The notes beneath the pieces were generated by a model that did not search any database, was not told where the DNA came from, and saw nothing but the letters and a program-made list of their open reading frames with translations. The position numbers and the translations under genes are program-made. From positions 54,211 through 118,210 of the forward strand of contig JBDQQY010000030.1 in NCBI GenBank assembly GCA_039889035.1: a DNA stretch of 64,000 nt, written 5' to 3'. Shown in pieces: positions 17,956-27,413 of this stretch. Position 1 is the first letter of the stretch; the number at the start of each line of letters is the position of its first letter. This stretch comes from Plantactinospora sp039889035. Lineage in GTDB: Bacteria > Actinomycetota > Actinomycetes > Mycobacteriales > Micromonosporaceae.

Positions 17956-18044
17956 TGGCCGTACCGTAGGCAGGGGCGTGCCGGCGGTCAACGCAGCGCG
18001 GACGGGCCCTTTGTCGAACCGCCGCGCCCCCCTACGGTCGGGGC
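17956..18044. promoter_or_regulatory. Divergent promoter region for both arms of the cluster
   Basis: An 89-bp gap between two divergent cluster genes. It contains a TTGTCGAACC stretch, one possible StrR half-site, but I see no matching second half at the right spacing. Assigned as a control region from gene orientation only. Confidence 0.35.
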
Positions 18045-18314
18045 ATGGCAGATGTCTCGGCGGCGGGGGACGATCCGGACCGTCTTCTGGCCGGAGTACT
18101 GGAGATCGTGCGGCAGGTTCTGGAGCAGCCCGAACTGTCGGCCGACGACGACTTCATCGTCTCCGGTGGTGACTCGTTCCGCATGGTGCTTCTGGTCCGG
18201 GCGCTCGAAGAGCGGTATCAGGTCACTGTGGACCCAGGGCTCGCGTTCGACGCGCCTACCGCGCGTGAGATGAGCAAGTGGGTCGCTGCCCAGGCGCTCG
18301 AAGAAGGTCGCTGA
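18045..18314 (+). CDS. Free-standing peptidyl/acyl carrier protein
   Basis: An 89-residue single-domain carrier protein. The phosphopantetheine attachment site is GGDSF with Ser near residue 43, preceded by an acidic stretch (SADDDFIVS) typical of the loop before helix 2. It carries a thioester-bound intermediate after activation by a phosphopantetheinyl transferase (none seen in this window). It opens the plus-strand arm with PanD and the two-module NRPS, diverging from the degenerate condensation protein. It could receive an amino acid from a trans-acting adenylation domain or hold a unit for modification; nothing in the sequence identifies its cargo. The ATG has only a weak ribosome site. 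Confidence 0.88.
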   Translation: MADVSAAGDDPDRLLAGVLEIVRQVLEQPELSADDDFIVSGGDSFRMVLLVRALEERYQVTVDPGLAFDAPTAREMSKWVAAQALEEGR

Positions 18315-18468
18315 CGGGTGGCGGTCGCCACCCCGGCTGGACGACCGCACCCATTCACGTACACCGACGGCTCGGCTACGTTACCCGACAGCCGCCGGTC
18401 CGGCCTGCGGGCGGTGATCGACGTCCGCCACCCACGACCGGCCCGAGGTCGCACGAGGAGAAGCTCTG

Positions 18469-18840
18469 ATGTTCCGGTCGATGCTCAAGTCCAAGATCCA
18501 CCGCGCCACCGTCACCCACAGCGACCTGCACTACATCGGTTCTCTCACGGTGGACGCGGACCTCCTGGAGGCGGCCGACCTGGCCGTCGGCGAGCAGGTG
18601 CATGTGGTCAACGTGAACAACGGCGCACGCCTGGTGACGTACGCGATCCGTGGCGAGCCCGGCTCGGGGGTGATCGGCGCCAACGGCGCCGCCGCCCGCC
18701 TGATCCACCCCGGCGACCTGGTGATCATCATCGGCTACGCGATGGTCGCCGAGGCGGAGGTAGGCAGGGTCAAGCCAAAGGTGATCTTCGTCGACGAGGA
18801 CAACCGGATCGCCGACATCGGCCACGACCTGCACCGGTAA
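18469..18840 (+). CDS. panD: Aspartate 1-decarboxylase (PanD), beta-alanine supply
   Basis: A 123-residue pyruvoyl-dependent L-aspartate alpha-decarboxylase. Typical features are MLKSKIHRATVT at the N terminus, the self-cleavage site YIGSLT (Gly-Ser, residues 24-25, giving the pyruvoyl group), and NGAAARLIHPGD. It makes beta-alanine in the cytoplasm. PanD normally belongs with pantothenate genes; here it lies between a carrier protein and an NRPS, 22 bp before the latter, with a GAGGAG ribosome site. This placement suggests beta-alanine is a building block, which agrees with the beta-amino-acid-like code of the adenylation domain in the FAAL-NRPS. It could alternatively be a second copy supporting phosphopantetheine demand. 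The family assignment is firm; the cluster role is inferred. Confidence 0.93.
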   Translation: MFRSMLKSKIHRATVTHSDLHYIGSLTVDADLLEAADLAVGEQVHVVNVNNGARLVTYAIRGEPGSGVIGANGAAARLIHPGDLVIIIGYAMVAEAEVGRVKPKVIFVDEDNRIADIGHDLHR

Positions 18841-18862
18841 GCCACGAGGAGGCGAACGAGCG

Positions 18863-21800
18863 GTGACGCTGACATCGGACGTGACCGGCGAGCTGGCACT
18901 GGACGGCTACCGCGTCTCGCCCCTACAGCGCCGGCTCTGGCTGTTGGGCCGGCAGGACGGGGCGGCGCCCTACCGGGTCTGGGCCACTGTGGACATCCAT
19001 GGACCGCTCGCCGCGCCGGTGCTGGCCTCGGCGCTCCGGGAGGTGGTCGGGCGCTACGAGGTGCTGCGCACCACGCTGCGTACCTTGTCGGCGATGACCG
19101 TACCCGTGCAGGTGATCGGCGAGGAGAACGCGGTCGACTGCGAACTGCTCGACCTGACGCCGGGCGATCCGGCCGGGCTCGCCGCGCGGTTCGCCGCCGC
19201 GCGCGACGAGCACCTCAGTCGCGACGCCGACCCGACCGCCGGGCCGGTGCTGCGGACTCTGCTCGCCCGCGTCGGCACCGAACGGCACAAGCTGGTCATG
19301 AGCCTGCCCGCGGTCTGCGCCGACGCCGGGTCGTTGCCGGTGCTGGCCGAGGCGGTCGCCCACACGTACGCCGGCTTCGTGACCGGCGGCACCGGCTACC
19401 CGGCCGGCGACCCACCGCAGTACGCCGACGTCACCGAGTGGCTCAACGAACTGCTGGAGTCGGCCGACACCAAGCCTGGACGGGAGCACTGGGCCGGGCT
19501 CGCGGCTCCACTCCACCTGGCCGGCCTGGCGACCCACGCCCCGACGGCGGCGGCCCGGTTCACCCCGCGCCAACTCCCGGTCGAACTCGGCCCCGGCGTG
19601 CTCGCCGCAGCGGAGGCGCTGGCCGGCGGGGCCGGGCCTCCGCTCGAGTCGGTCCTGCTGACCGCCTGGCAGGTCGTGTTGGGACGCCTCACGGGGGCGC
19701 CGGACGTGCTGGTCGGGGTCGCGCGGGACGGCCGCGACGACGAACTGGCCGACGTGGTCGGGCCCCTCACCCGGTACGTTCCCCGGCCAGGCCGGATCGA
19801 CGGCACCGCGTCCTTCCGGGAGCTGACGGCGCGATTCGCCGAGGTTGACCGCGGGCTGGACCGCTGGCACGCGTATTTCGACTGGGGGCAGGCCGCGCGG
19901 CTGGACGGCGATCACGGGGTGACTCTGGCGTCGACAGCGCAGACCGACGCGCCGACCGTTCCGTACTTCCCGCTGGCGTTCGACGCCGTGCCGCTGCCGC
20001 CGCCCTGGCCAGCCGGCGATGTCGCGTTCCGCCTCGAAGCGATCGGTGGCCACGCCGACCGCTTCGACGTGAAGTTGTCCTGCCGCCGCGCCGACGACGG
20101 CGCGGGCGGGCCCGGCGGCCACGACCCGGCCCGGCGGCACACCGGCGCCCCGCGTTACGACCTGGCTCTGCACTACAACGCGGCCGTGGTGGACCCGACG
20201 TCCGCGGCGCGGCTGGCCACTGCGCTGACCGTGCTGCTGGCCGACGTTGTCGAGCGGCCGGACGTCCCGGTCGAGGACCTGGCCGTGCTGACCCCGGACC
20301 AGCGGGAAACGCTGATCCGCGACTTCGGCCGGACCGCCGATCCCACCGATGCCGCCGACGGACCGGCGTACTTTCCCCAGCTGTTCGAAGAGCAGGTCCG
20401 GCGGACTCCGGACCGGGCGGCACTGGTCTGCGCGGGCCGGACCCTGACATACGCCGAACTGAACGCGCGCGGCAATCAGCTCGCGCACCACCTGGGGCGC
20501 CGCGGGGTGAGGGCGGAGGTCCTGGTCGGGCTGCTCCTGGAGCCCTCCGTGGACGCGATCGTGGCGCTCCTCGGCGTACTCAAGGCCGGTGGCGGCTACG
20601 TCCCGCTCGACCCGGACAGCCCGCCCAGCCGGCTCGCGAACCAGGTGGAGGACGCCGGCCTGGCGCTGGCGCTGACCCGGACGGAGCTGGTGCCGCGTCT
20701 GCCCCCGCACCTCGAAACCGTCTGCCTTGACCACGCCGAGGCGCTGCGGGGCGAGCCGGCGTCCGACCCCATGGTGCCGATCGGGCCGCACGACCCGGCG
20801 TACGCCGTCTACACGTCGGGCTCGACCGGCGAGCCGAAGGGCGTACTGATCGAGCACCGGTCGGTCGCCGCGTTCCACCGTGCGATGCGCACCGCCGTCT
20901 ACGACCACCTGACCGCCCCGGGCCACGCCGCGCTGAACGCGCCGCTGACGTTCGACGCCTCGGTACAGCAGCTCGTCCTGCTCCTGGAGGGTCACACCCT
21001 GCACGTCCTGCCCCAGCAGCTGCGGCAGGACAGCCGGCTCCTGGTGGACTACCTCCGGCGACACCGCGTCGACGTGCTCAACGCCACGCCGACGCAACTG
21101 GCGACTCTGGTCGCCGACGGCCTGCTGGACGAGGCGGGACATCCGCCCCGCCTCGTGCTGGTGGCCGGAGAGGAACTACCGGAGCCCCTGGCCCGGGTCC
21201 TGGGCCGGGCGGCGGACACGGTGACGTACAACTGCTACGGCCCGACCGAGTGCACGGTCAACGCCACCGCCGGCCGGGTGGCGAACGACCCGCCCTCGAT
21301 CGGCCGCCCCTTGCCCGGCTACGAGGTCTACCTGCTCGACCGGCGGTTCCGTCCGGTACCGGTCGGCGCGCCCGGCGAGATGTATCTGGGTGGTCCGGCG
21401 GTGGCCCGGGGCTATCTGGGCCGGCCCGGCGCGACCGCGGAGCGGTTCGTCGCCCATCCGTTCGCCGGGCGTCCCGGGGAGCGGCTGTATCGCACCGGCG
21501 ATCTGGCCCGGTTCGCCGCCGACGGACGGATCGAGTTCCTCGGCCGGGTCGACCTCCAGGTGAAGATCCGCGGGTTCCGGGTCGAGCCGGGCGAGGTGGT
21601 GGCGGCTCTGGTACGCCATCCGGCGGTGCGCGAGGCGGTCGTGCTGGCCCGGGACGGCGCGTCGGGGGGCAAGCGGCTGGTGGCGTACTGCGTCTTCGAC
21701 GGCCCGCCGTCAGTGCCGGAGCTACGCGACTTCCTGAGCGGCCACCTGCCGGCCTACCTGATCCCTGCCGCGTTCGTGCCGGTGGCCGCGATCCCGCTGA

Positions 21801-24800
21801 CATCGAGCGGAAAGGTGGACCGGGTGGCGCTGGCCGCGCTGGACGAAGCGCGCCTGCGCTCGGAGGACGGCTATCTGGCTCCGCGCTTCCCGCACGAGGA
21901 GATCATGTGTGCGGTCTGGGGCGCGGTGCTCGGCGTGGACACGGTCGGTATCGACGACAACTTCTTCGTGCTCGGTGGCGATTCCATCCACAGTATCCAG
22001 TTACGGGCGCAGGCGGCTCGGCGCGGCCTGCACTTCTCGGTGCAGCAACTCTTCGAGCAGCAGACCGTACGGCGGCTGTGCCAGGTGCTCGATGCGGAGG
22101 CGGACGCGGTGGCGGCCACCCGGGTGGCCCCCTTCGCGCTGATCGACGCCGCCGACCGCGAGCGGCTGCCCGACGGCGTGGTTGACGCGTACCCGCTGGC
22201 GGTCGGGCAGGCGGCGATGGTGTTCGACAGCGAGTTCCGCCGCGATCTGCCGATCTTCCACACGACCCGTACGGCCCAGCTACGCGGCCCGTACCAACCA
22301 GAGGTGTTCCGGCGGGCGCTGGCCCAGGTGGTCGCCGACCATCCGGTGCTGCGCACGTCCTTCGACATGACGGGCTTCGCCGAACCCGTGCAGCTCGTGC
22401 ACGGGACGGTCGAGGTACCGCTGAACCTCTACGACCTGCGCGAGTTGCCCGGTCCGGAGCAGGACCGCGCCCTGTCCGACTTCGTGGCCGCCGAGCAGCG
22501 GCGGCGGTTCGACTGGGCGGTGGCGCCACTGCTGCGCTTCGCACTGCACCGCCGCAGCGCCGACACGTTCCAGCTCACCGTGACGCTGCACGAGGCGATC
22601 CTCGACGGCTGGAGCACGGCCTCGCTGCTCACCGAGCTTTTCACCCGGTACCTGGCCCTGGTGGGCGGCGAGGAGCCTGCACCTGCCCCGTGCGCCAGCT
22701 CGTTCGCGGACTACGTCGCCGCCGAGCGGCAGGTGGTGCGTCGCGGGTCCGACCGGGCCTTCTGGGAGCGCTGGCTGGCTGGCGGCGGCGGTGCCGCGTT
22801 GCCTCGCTGGCCCGAGCCCGAGGAGAGCATCCCGGTGCCGCACCGGGTCGTCGAGGTGCCGGTCGGCCCCGACGTGTCCAGGGCACTGCAGACCCTGGCC
22901 CGCTCGATGGCCGTGCCGCTCAAGAGCGTCCTGCTCGCCGCGCACGTACGCGCGATGAGCCTCGCCACCGGCGAGCCGGACGTGCTGACCGGCCTGGTCG
23001 CGAACGGCCGCCTGGAGGTGCCGGACGGCGAGCGGGTGCTCGGCCAGTTCCTCAACTCGGTGCCGCTGCGGCTGCGGCTGACCGGTGGCACCTCGTGGAC
23101 GGAGCTGGTCCGCGAGGTCTTCGCCGGGGAGTCGGCGGTGCTGTCCCACCGGCGATACCCGATGGCGCTGGTGAAACACGATCGGGGTGGACCGCTCCGG
23201 CTCGACAGCGCCTTCAACTTCACCCACTTCCACGTCTACCGCAGCCTGGAGCGGGCCGGCGTCGAGGTGCTCGACGACGCGCTGCTCGACCAGACCGGGG
23301 TGGCCATCTTCGCCGACTTCATGGTCAGCCCGACAACCGGCGCCGTAGCGCTGACGCTGAGCTGCACCGGACTCTCCGAGGCGCAGGTCGACGCGATTGG
23401 CCGGTACTACCGCGGCTGCCTGACCGACCTGGCGGCCCGGCCGGACGGGTGCCACGGCGACCTGCGCTGGCCACCGGCCGGCGAGAGCCTCGACGTACGT
23501 CGGCCACCGGCCGGCGAGAGCCTCGGCAGCGCTGGAACCACCGGCGAGATTCCCGACGGCCGGGACGGGTGCTTCGCCGCGCTGTTCGAGGCGCAGGTGG
23601 AACGGACACCGGACGCGGTCGCGGCAACCTGCCGCGATCAGGCGATCTCCTACCGTCAGCTCAACGACCGGGCGAACCGGCTGGCCGCGCAGCTCGCGTC
23701 GGCCGGCGCCGGGCCGGAGTCGGTGATCTCCCTGCTGGCCGACCGGAGCATCGACTTCCTCGTGGGCGTCGTCGCGGTGTTCAAGGCGGGTGCGGCGTAC
23801 CTGCCGCTCGAGCCGAGCGATCCGGCCGCACACCTGCGCGCGGTGCTGGACCGTAGCGGGTCCCGGGTGATCCTGGTCGCGAGCACCGGCCTGCCGGTCC
23901 TCGACCGGATACTCGCCGACGAGGCACCGGACCGGAGGCCACGGGTCGTGACGATCGGCGAAGAGCGCCGATCCGACCAGCCGAATCTCAACCCGCCGGC
24001 CCACAGCAACCCCCGGAGCCTCGCCTGCCTCCTCTACACGTCCGGCTCGACGGGCCACCCCAAAGGCGTGCTGATCGAGCAGCACGGTCTGGTCAACCAC
24101 CTGTATGCCAAGATCGACGATCTGGGCCTGGGTGAGTCCGACCGGATCGCACAGACCGCGCGCACCACCTTCGTGGTGTCGCTGTGGCAATTTCTGGCCC
24201 CGCTACTCGCCGGCGGGCAGGTGACCATCCTCAGTGGACCCGCTGGCCATGATCCGAGTCGGCTGCTGCCGGCGCTCGCCCGCACCGGTACGACCGTCGC
24301 CGAACTGGTGCCGTCGGTACTCGACGCGCTTCTGGAGGTCGCCGAGGACGCCGAGGTGGAGTTGCCCAGCCTGCGCTGCATGGTGTCGACCGGGGAGGTA
24401 TTGCCGGCCCGGGTGGCCCGGCGGTGGCTACGGCGCTATCCGGCGACTGCCCTGGTCAATGCCTACGGGCTGACCGAGTGCTCCGACGACGTCGCGCACC
24501 ACCGGGTGTCCGCCGCGGACGGCGGAGCCAACGCCCCGATCGGCCGCCCGCTACCCGGAGTACGGATGTATGTGCTGGATGAGGCGATGGCAGCGGCGCC
24601 GACCGGCGTCACCGGCCTGTTGTACCTCGCGGGGGCCGGGGTCAGCCGCGGCTATCTGGACGATCCGGCCCAGACGGCCAGGTGGTTCGTGCCCGACCCC
24701 AACGCGGCCGGCGAGCGGATGTACGCCACGGGCGACCTGGCCCTACGGCGGCCGGACGGCACGGTCGAGTACCGGGGCCGACGGGACCGGCAAGCGAAGA

Positions 24801-25459
24801 TCCACGGCGTACGAATCGAACCGGCCGAGGTCGAGTCGGTGCTGGCCACGCATCCTGACGTGCGGGATGCTGTGGTGACCGTGCGGCGTGCCGAGTCCGG
24901 CGCCGGGCGGCTGGTGGCGTACGTGGTCGGCGAGGTCGACCCGTCGGCACTCGGTGAGTTCGCGCGAGCCAGGCTTCCCGCCGCCTTCGTGCCGGCGGCG
25001 TTCGTCGCGTTGCCGGCGCTCCCGCGCAACGCGAACGGCAAGGTCGACCACGGCACGCTGCCGGCGCCGGAGTCCACGGCGATGCCGGCCGCAAAGCCGT
25101 TCGCGCCACCGTCGGCCGGCACCGAGCAGACGATCGCCGACATCTACGCCCGCCTCCTCCCCGCTGCCCCGATCGGCGCGCACGACAGCTTCTTCGCACT
25201 GGGCGGCGACTCACTCTCGGCGACCCTGCTCGCCTTCCGGATCCGTGCCGCTTTCGACATCGACCTGCCCCTGAACGAGGTGTACGACCGTCCCACCGTC
25301 GCGGAACTGGCCCGGCTGGTCGAGACGACCCTGGGCGGCACGGCGCCGGACGACGGGACGGCAAATGGCGCGGCGACAGAGGGTGGGACGGCGGGCGGGG
25401 CGGGCGGAGTGGGTAGCGGGGCGACGGCCGGCCGCGCCGGGGAAGCCGGTGCACCGTGA
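18863..25459 (+). CDS. Two-module NRPS: C-A-PCP-C-A-PCP, without thioesterase
   Basis: A 2198-residue NRPS. Domain order: C1 at about 14-440, A1 (YTSGSTGEPKG near 650), PCP1 (LGGDSIHS, Ser near 1040), C2 at about 1100-1520, A2 (LYTSGSTGHPKG near 1727), PCP2 (LGGDSLSA near 2114), then a Gly/Ala/Thr-rich tail of about 45 residues. Both condensation motifs are unusual: C1 reads PAVCADAGS in place of HHxxxDGxS, and C2 reads HEAILDGWS, with Glu at the catalytic His. Hand-read specificity codes are D-A-Q-N-L-A-C-V-N-K for A1 (unassigned) and V-V-W-E-V-T-A-D-D-K for A2. A2 resembles the diaminobutyrate-type code but lacks Asp235. Product release must occur elsewhere. The GTG start follows a GAGGAGG site; the stop overlaps the carbamoyltransferase start by 4 bp. 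Confidence 0.93.
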   Translation: MTLTSDVTGELALDGYRVSPLQRRLWLLGRQDGAAPYRVWATVDIHGPLAAPVLASALREVVGRYEVLRTTLRTLSAMTVPVQVIGEENAVDCELLDLTPGDPAGLAARFAAARDEHLSRDADPTAGPVLRTLLARVGTERHKLVMSLPAVCADAGSLPVLAEAVAHTYAGFVTGGTGYPAGDPPQYADVTEWLNELLESADTKPGREHWAGLAAPLHLAGLATHAPTAAARFTPRQLPVELGPGVLAAAEALAGGAGPPLESVLLTAWQVVLGRLTGAPDVLVGVARDGRDDELADVVGPLTRYVPRPGRIDGTASFRELTARFAEVDRGLDRWHAYFDWGQAARLDGDHGVTLASTAQTDAPTVPYFPLAFDAVPLPPPWPAGDVAFRLEAIGGHADRFDVKLSCRRADDGAGGPGGHDPARRHTGAPRYDLALHYNAAVVDPTSAARLATALTVLLADVVERPDVPVEDLAVLTPDQRETLIRDFGRTADPTDAADGPAYFPQLFEEQVRRTPDRAALVCAGRTLTYAELNARGNQLAHHLGRRGVRAEVLVGLLLEPSVDAIVALLGVLKAGGGYVPLDPDSPPSRLANQVEDAGLALALTRTELVPRLPPHLETVCLDHAEALRGEPASDPMVPIGPHDPAYAVYTSGSTGEPKGVLIEHRSVAAFHRAMRTAVYDHLTAPGHAALNAPLTFDASVQQLVLLLEGHTLHVLPQQLRQDSRLLVDYLRRHRVDVLNATPTQLATLVADGLLDEAGHPPRLVLVAGEELPEPLARVLGRAADTVTYNCYGPTECTVNATAGRVANDPPSIGRPLPGYEVYLLDRRFRPVPVGAPGEMYLGGPAVARGYLGRPGATAERFVAHPFAGRPGERLYRTGDLARFAADGRIEFLGRVDLQVKIRGFRVEPGEVVAALVRHPAVREAVVLARDGASGGKRLVAYCVFDGPPSVPELRDFLSGHLPAYLIPAAFVPVAAIPLTSSGKVDRVALAALDEARLRSEDGYLAPRFPHEEIMCAVWGAVLGVDTVGIDDNFFVLGGDSIHSIQLRAQAARRGLHFSVQQLFEQQTVRRLCQVLDAEADAVAATRVAPFALIDAADRERLPDGVVDAYPLAVGQAAMVFDSEFRRDLPIFHTTRTAQLRGPYQPEVFRRALAQVVADHPVLRTSFDMTGFAEPVQLVHGTVEVPLNLYDLRELPGPEQDRALSDFVAAEQRRRFDWAVAPLLRFALHRRSADTFQLTVTLHEAILDGWSTASLLTELFTRYLALVGGEEPAPAPCASSFADYVAAERQVVRRGSDRAFWERWLAGGGGAALPRWPEPEESIPVPHRVVEVPVGPDVSRALQTLARSMAVPLKSVLLAAHVRAMSLATGEPDVLTGLVANGRLEVPDGERVLGQFLNSVPLRLRLTGGTSWTELVREVFAGESAVLSHRRYPMALVKHDRGGPLRLDSAFNFTHFHVYRSLERAGVEVLDDALLDQTGVAIFADFMVSPTTGAVALTLSCTGLSEAQVDAIGRYYRGCLTDLAARPDGCHGDLRWPPAGESLDVRRPPAGESLGSAGTTGEIPDGRDGCFAALFEAQVERTPDAVAATCRDQAISYRQLNDRANRLAAQLASAGAGPESVISLLADRSIDFLVGVVAVFKAGAAYLPLEPSDPAAHLRAVLDRSGSRVILVASTGLPVLDRILADEAPDRRPRVVTIGEERRSDQPNLNPPAHSNPRSLACLLYTSGSTGHPKGVLIEQHGLVNHLYAKIDDLGLGESDRIAQTARTTFVVSLWQFLAPLLAGGQVTILSGPAGHDPSRLLPALARTGTTVAELVPSVLDALLEVAEDAEVELPSLRCMVSTGEVLPARVARRWLRRYPATALVNAYGLTECSDDVAHHRVSAADGGANAPIGRPLPGVRMYVLDEAMAAAPTGVTGLLYLAGAGVSRGYLDDPAQTARWFVPDPNAAGERMYATGDLALRRPDGTVEYRGRRDRQAKIHGVRIEPAEVESVLATHPDVRDAVVTVRRAESGAGRLVAYVVGEVDPSALGEFARARLPAAFVPAAFVALPALPRNANGKVDHGTLPAPESTAMPAAKPFAPPSAGTEQTIADIYARLLPAAPIGAHDSFFALGGDSLSATLLAFRIRAAFDIDLPLNEVYDRPTVAELARLVETTLGGTAPDDGTANGAATEGGTAGGAGGVGSGATAGRAGEAGAP

Positions 25460-25960
25460 GCGCCGTGAACGGGCGCCTCGTGGCGGACGGCACGCCGTTC
25501 GTCGGGCCGTGGCGTCCCGAGCCCACGCGCGGCTTTCTGTCGCTGTCGGACCTGCCGGCCGGCGAGCTGGCGCGGCTCGCTGAGCGGGCGTGCGAGCTCT
25601 ACCGTGATCCGCTCGCCCACGACCGGCCGATGGCCGGCCGGACGATCGGCGTGCTGTTCACGAAGACCTCCACTCGCACCCGTACTGCCTTCACCGTGGC
25701 CACGATCCGGCTCGGCGGTCATCCGGTGGCGTACGGGCCGGCTGACCTTCAGACCAACACCGGCGAGTCGCTGACCGACACCGCCCGGGTCCTCGGCCTC
25801 ATGCTGGACGGCCTGGTGATCCGCACCGCCGGACCACTGGCCGAGATGAGACAGGTCGCGCAGGAATGCTCCATCCCGGTCGTGAACGCGATGGCCGCGG
25901 AGGAACACCCGACCCAGGGCGCCTGCGACGTGGCCACGCTACGGCTGCATCTCCGCCGGG
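25456..25960 (+). pseudogene. Aspartate/ornithine carbamoyltransferase family protein, 3'-truncated
   Basis: The N-terminal (carbamoyl-phosphate-binding) half of a carbamoyltransferase. The phosphate loop FTKTSTRTRTAF near residue 75 and the HPTQ motif are intact. After HPTQGACDVATL near residue 160, family similarity stops, and the frame runs on through unrelated sequence to a stop at 26175. The second domain, with the amino-acid-binding site, is absent, so the gene should be non-functional. Carbamoyltransferases of this type next to SbnA/SbnB-like genes turn diaminopropionate into beta-ureidoalanine in viomycin and zwittermicin pathways. The GTG start overlaps the NRPS stop by 4 bp (GTGA), so it was the last gene of the plus-strand operon before the break. 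The exact breakpoint is placed at 25950-25965 by eye. Confidence 0.8.
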
Positions 25961-26038
25961 ATAGAGGAGGGCTGCGACGTCGGGCGCGATGGCGTAGCCG
26001 AGCATTCCGACCCCCAGGGTGGGGCAGGGAACCCGTCG

Positions 26039-27181
26039 TCATGTGGAAGGCCGGTCACTATCTCTGCTCGGAGTCAGGACGTGTCGGGTCCGGTCCCCGG
26101 TCCAGGCCGCTTCGAGGATCGCGGTCAGGCTGGCGGCGTCGGTCGGGCCTGGATGGTTCTGGATCAAGCGCGTGATGCCACTGGCCATCTCCGCGAAGCG
26201 CGGGAGGTCGGCGCGTGCCACGCCGATGTCCGCCAAGGTGGGAGGGATGCCGATGTCGGCAAGTAGCCCGTCGAGCCAGGTGAGGAACGTATCTGCGGCC
26301 TCGGCATCCGAGGCGTCGGTCACGTCGAGCCCGCACACCCCGGCGAGGATGGCCAACCGGTCGCCGATGGCATCCCTGGCCGCGTCCAGCGCGTAGGGCA
26401 GTAGCAGTCCGACGCCCAGGCCGTGCGGCGTGTGCGTGGCTGCGCCGATGGGGTACTGGAGAGCGTGCGGGGCCGCGTTGCCCGCGTGGGAAAATGCGAG
26501 CCCGGCGAGCATGGACCCATAGGACATGTCCGCGCGCGCGTCCGTGTCGCCTCCGTCGCTGACAGCACGACGCAAGCTACGGGCGATCCGCTCCGCAGCC
26601 AGGAGCGCGTAGTGGTCGGTGATCGGGTTGCGGCCGAGGAAGACCTGCTCCACCGGGTCGCGAGGTCCATGGGCCCGGGGTCGCGCGGTGTAGCTCTCCA
26701 CCGCGTGACAAAACGCGTCGATGCCGGAGTGGGCGGTGACGGTCGCAGGGCAGGTGTAGGTGAGCTCGGGGTCGACGATGGCGAAGTCGGGCACGATGTG
26801 GACGCTGGAAACCCCCACCTTCAGCTCGCGGTCCGGGTCGGTCAACACCGAGACGGGTGTGAGCTCGGAGCCGGTGCCTGACGTCGTCGGGACCGCGACG
26901 AGAGGAATCGTCGGCCCCGGCACCTTCGACTCGCCGTAGAAGTCGCGCGGCGTCCCACCGTGGCGCCGGATGACACCGACGATTTTGGCGAGGTCGATCA
27001 CCGTGCCACCCCCGATGGCGAGGATCACGTCGGCGTCCACCTCGGCGGCGACCGAGACGGCCAAGGCGACATCGGCGAGTGGCACGTCTGGAGTCGCGTC
27101 GGAAAACACCTCGACGACCTCGACCTTCCCCCGCACGGCGGCCACAATCTCGGCCACGCCCGGCTGCCCCAGATTGCTGGG
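26039..27181 (-). pseudogene. Iron-dependent alcohol dehydrogenase / maleylacetate reductase, 5'-truncated
   Basis: A group III metal-dependent alcohol dehydrogenase. The NAD-binding GGGTVIDLAK and PTTSGTGSE motifs are clear, as are metal-ligand histidines in AHSGIDAFCHAVE and HTPHGLG. Family members reduce maleylacetate to 3-oxoadipate in aromatic degradation, or oxidise alcohols. GGGTVID lies only about 50 residues from the first possible start (GTG at 27157), whereas it is usually near residue 90-100, so the N-terminal strands of the Rossmann-like domain are missing. The frame reads back without a start to about 27181, where recognisable similarity ends. It might still be translated, but the cofactor site would be incomplete. 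It points toward the broken carbamoyltransferase, so both genes flanking 25.96 kb are damaged. Confidence 0.7.
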
Positions 27182-27233
27182 GTTGTTCAGGCGTGTTGCC
27201 GGGCTGTCAAGGGGACCGACCCGCGAACCGGCG

Positions 27234-27335
27234 TCACGAGTACGCCGCGATGTACTGGGTCTTCCTGCCGTCGAGAGGTCCTTCGGTCCATCTGCGGCCC
27301 GGTAACGAACCGAGCAGGACCTCGAGCATGCTCAT
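27234..27335 (-). CDS. Possible small protein or 5' gene remnant (33 aa)
   Basis: A 33-codon frame from ATG at 27335, preceded by ACCTGGAGCTCCC, a plausible ribosome site. The start of the peptide reads MSMLEVLLGSLPGRRW. No family recognised. It may be the first part of a gene lost at the 27.18-kb junction, or chance. Confidence 0.2.
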   Translation of the reverse strand: MSMLEVLLGSLPGRRWTEGPLDGRKTQYIAAYS

Positions 27336-27413
27336 GGGAGCTCCAGGTGATCGAAGTAGAGCGATGGCGGGCGGTTCCGCGATGGTGCAGGATGGCGGGC
27401 ATCCGTCACTTTT

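Noticed and set aside
15000..18060. StrR operator (GTTCGA-type inverted repeat) upstream of cluster genes
   Set aside because: Only single half-site-like stretches (for example TTGTCGAACC near 18011) were found; no properly spaced inverted repeat.
18923..21142. Minus-strand frame opposite the two-module NRPS
   Set aside because: Shadow frame; the plus strand encodes full C, A and PCP motifs.
25799..26005. Minus-strand frame with GMLGYAIAPDVAALLYPGG as start of an oxidoreductase gene
   Set aside because: Only about 20 residues look protein-like before the sequence enters the carbamoyltransferase on the other strand; too short to assign.
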